5,886 bases of DNA from Bryobacterales bacterium (GTDB lineage Bacteria > Acidobacteriota > Terriglobia > Bryobacterales > Bryobacteraceae). A program made the position numbers and the translations under genes. Of this stretch, positions 5,836 to 5,886 are shown piece by piece. The DNA is taken from positions 366-6,251 of the forward strand of contig PLRZ01000391.1 of NCBI GenBank assembly GCA_003164075.1. The letters run 5' to 3'. Each line of letters begins with the position of its first letter. The stretch's first letter is position 1. The notes under the pieces were generated by a model. That model had not been told where the DNA came from and searched no databases. It saw nothing but the letters and a program-made list of their open reading frames with translations.

Positions 5836-5858
5836 GGGCAGGCGGTGCTCGCCTGCCC
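5836..5858 (+). repeat. Strong GC hairpin just after lptD, possible terminator or dispersed palindrome
   Basis: GGGCAGGCG (5836-5844) pairs perfectly with CGCCTGCCC (5850-5858) around the 5-base loop GTGCT, beginning nine bases after the lptD stop. It is followed by TCTATCCTATT, which is pyrimidine-rich but has no T run. It may weakly terminate or protect the 3' end of the lptD message. It also resembles a REP-like dispersed palindrome. Confidence 0.45.
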
Positions 5859-5886
5859 TCTATCCTATTCGAACAGCGGGCCTAAT

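Overview
The window is GC-rich, gene-dense chromosomal DNA. The gene content suggests a diderm bacterium of the Acidobacteriota, probably Solibacter/Bryobacter-like. The evidence is an LPS-assembly porin (LptD), a long AroC of the ~390-residue type, a single-domain PilZ protein, and a zinc-ribbon/RDD membrane protein. The phylum is inferred from protein style; no rRNA or other taxonomic marker is present.

Layout from left to right: the 5' portion of aroC (chorismate synthase, minus strand, cut by the left edge); a small hydrophobic membrane-protein gene on the plus strand (about 1023-1211); a 48-codon gene for an Lmo0937/DUF5670-type mini membrane protein on the minus strand (1213-1359), meeting the previous gene tail to tail with one base between stops; and a PilZ-domain gene (1392-1799, minus), 32 bases upstream of the mini gene and probably co-transcribed with it. 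A roughly 530-base region without a protein gene follows (1800-2326). Then come a zinc-ribbon/RDD membrane-protein gene (2327-3187, minus) and, divergent from it with almost no intergenic space, a full-length lptD (3200-5827, plus) followed by a strong GC hairpin.

The non-coding region 1800-2326 is the most interesting part. It holds a plausible PilZ promoter firing left. About 130 bases away, firing right, is a self-contained small-RNA unit: an A-rich upstream tract, a sigma70-type promoter (TAGACA, 17 bases, TAGTAT), about 88 transcribed bases with an 8-bp GC hairpin whose loop is CCCCUCC-rich, and a textbook intrinsic terminator ending at 2080. No reading frame accounts for the terminator. 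Right after it lies a 78-base block of small hairpins framed by an imperfect inverted repeat, which may be a short interspersed palindromic element.

Functionally the genes are mostly independent. aroC is shikimate-pathway housekeeping and lptD is essential outer-membrane biogenesis. PilZ implies cyclic-di-GMP signalling. The two tiny membrane proteins and the RDD protein have no established biochemical role. I did not see a mobile element, CRISPR array, tRNA or rRNA. Apart from the candidate small RNA, the window looks like ordinary core genome.
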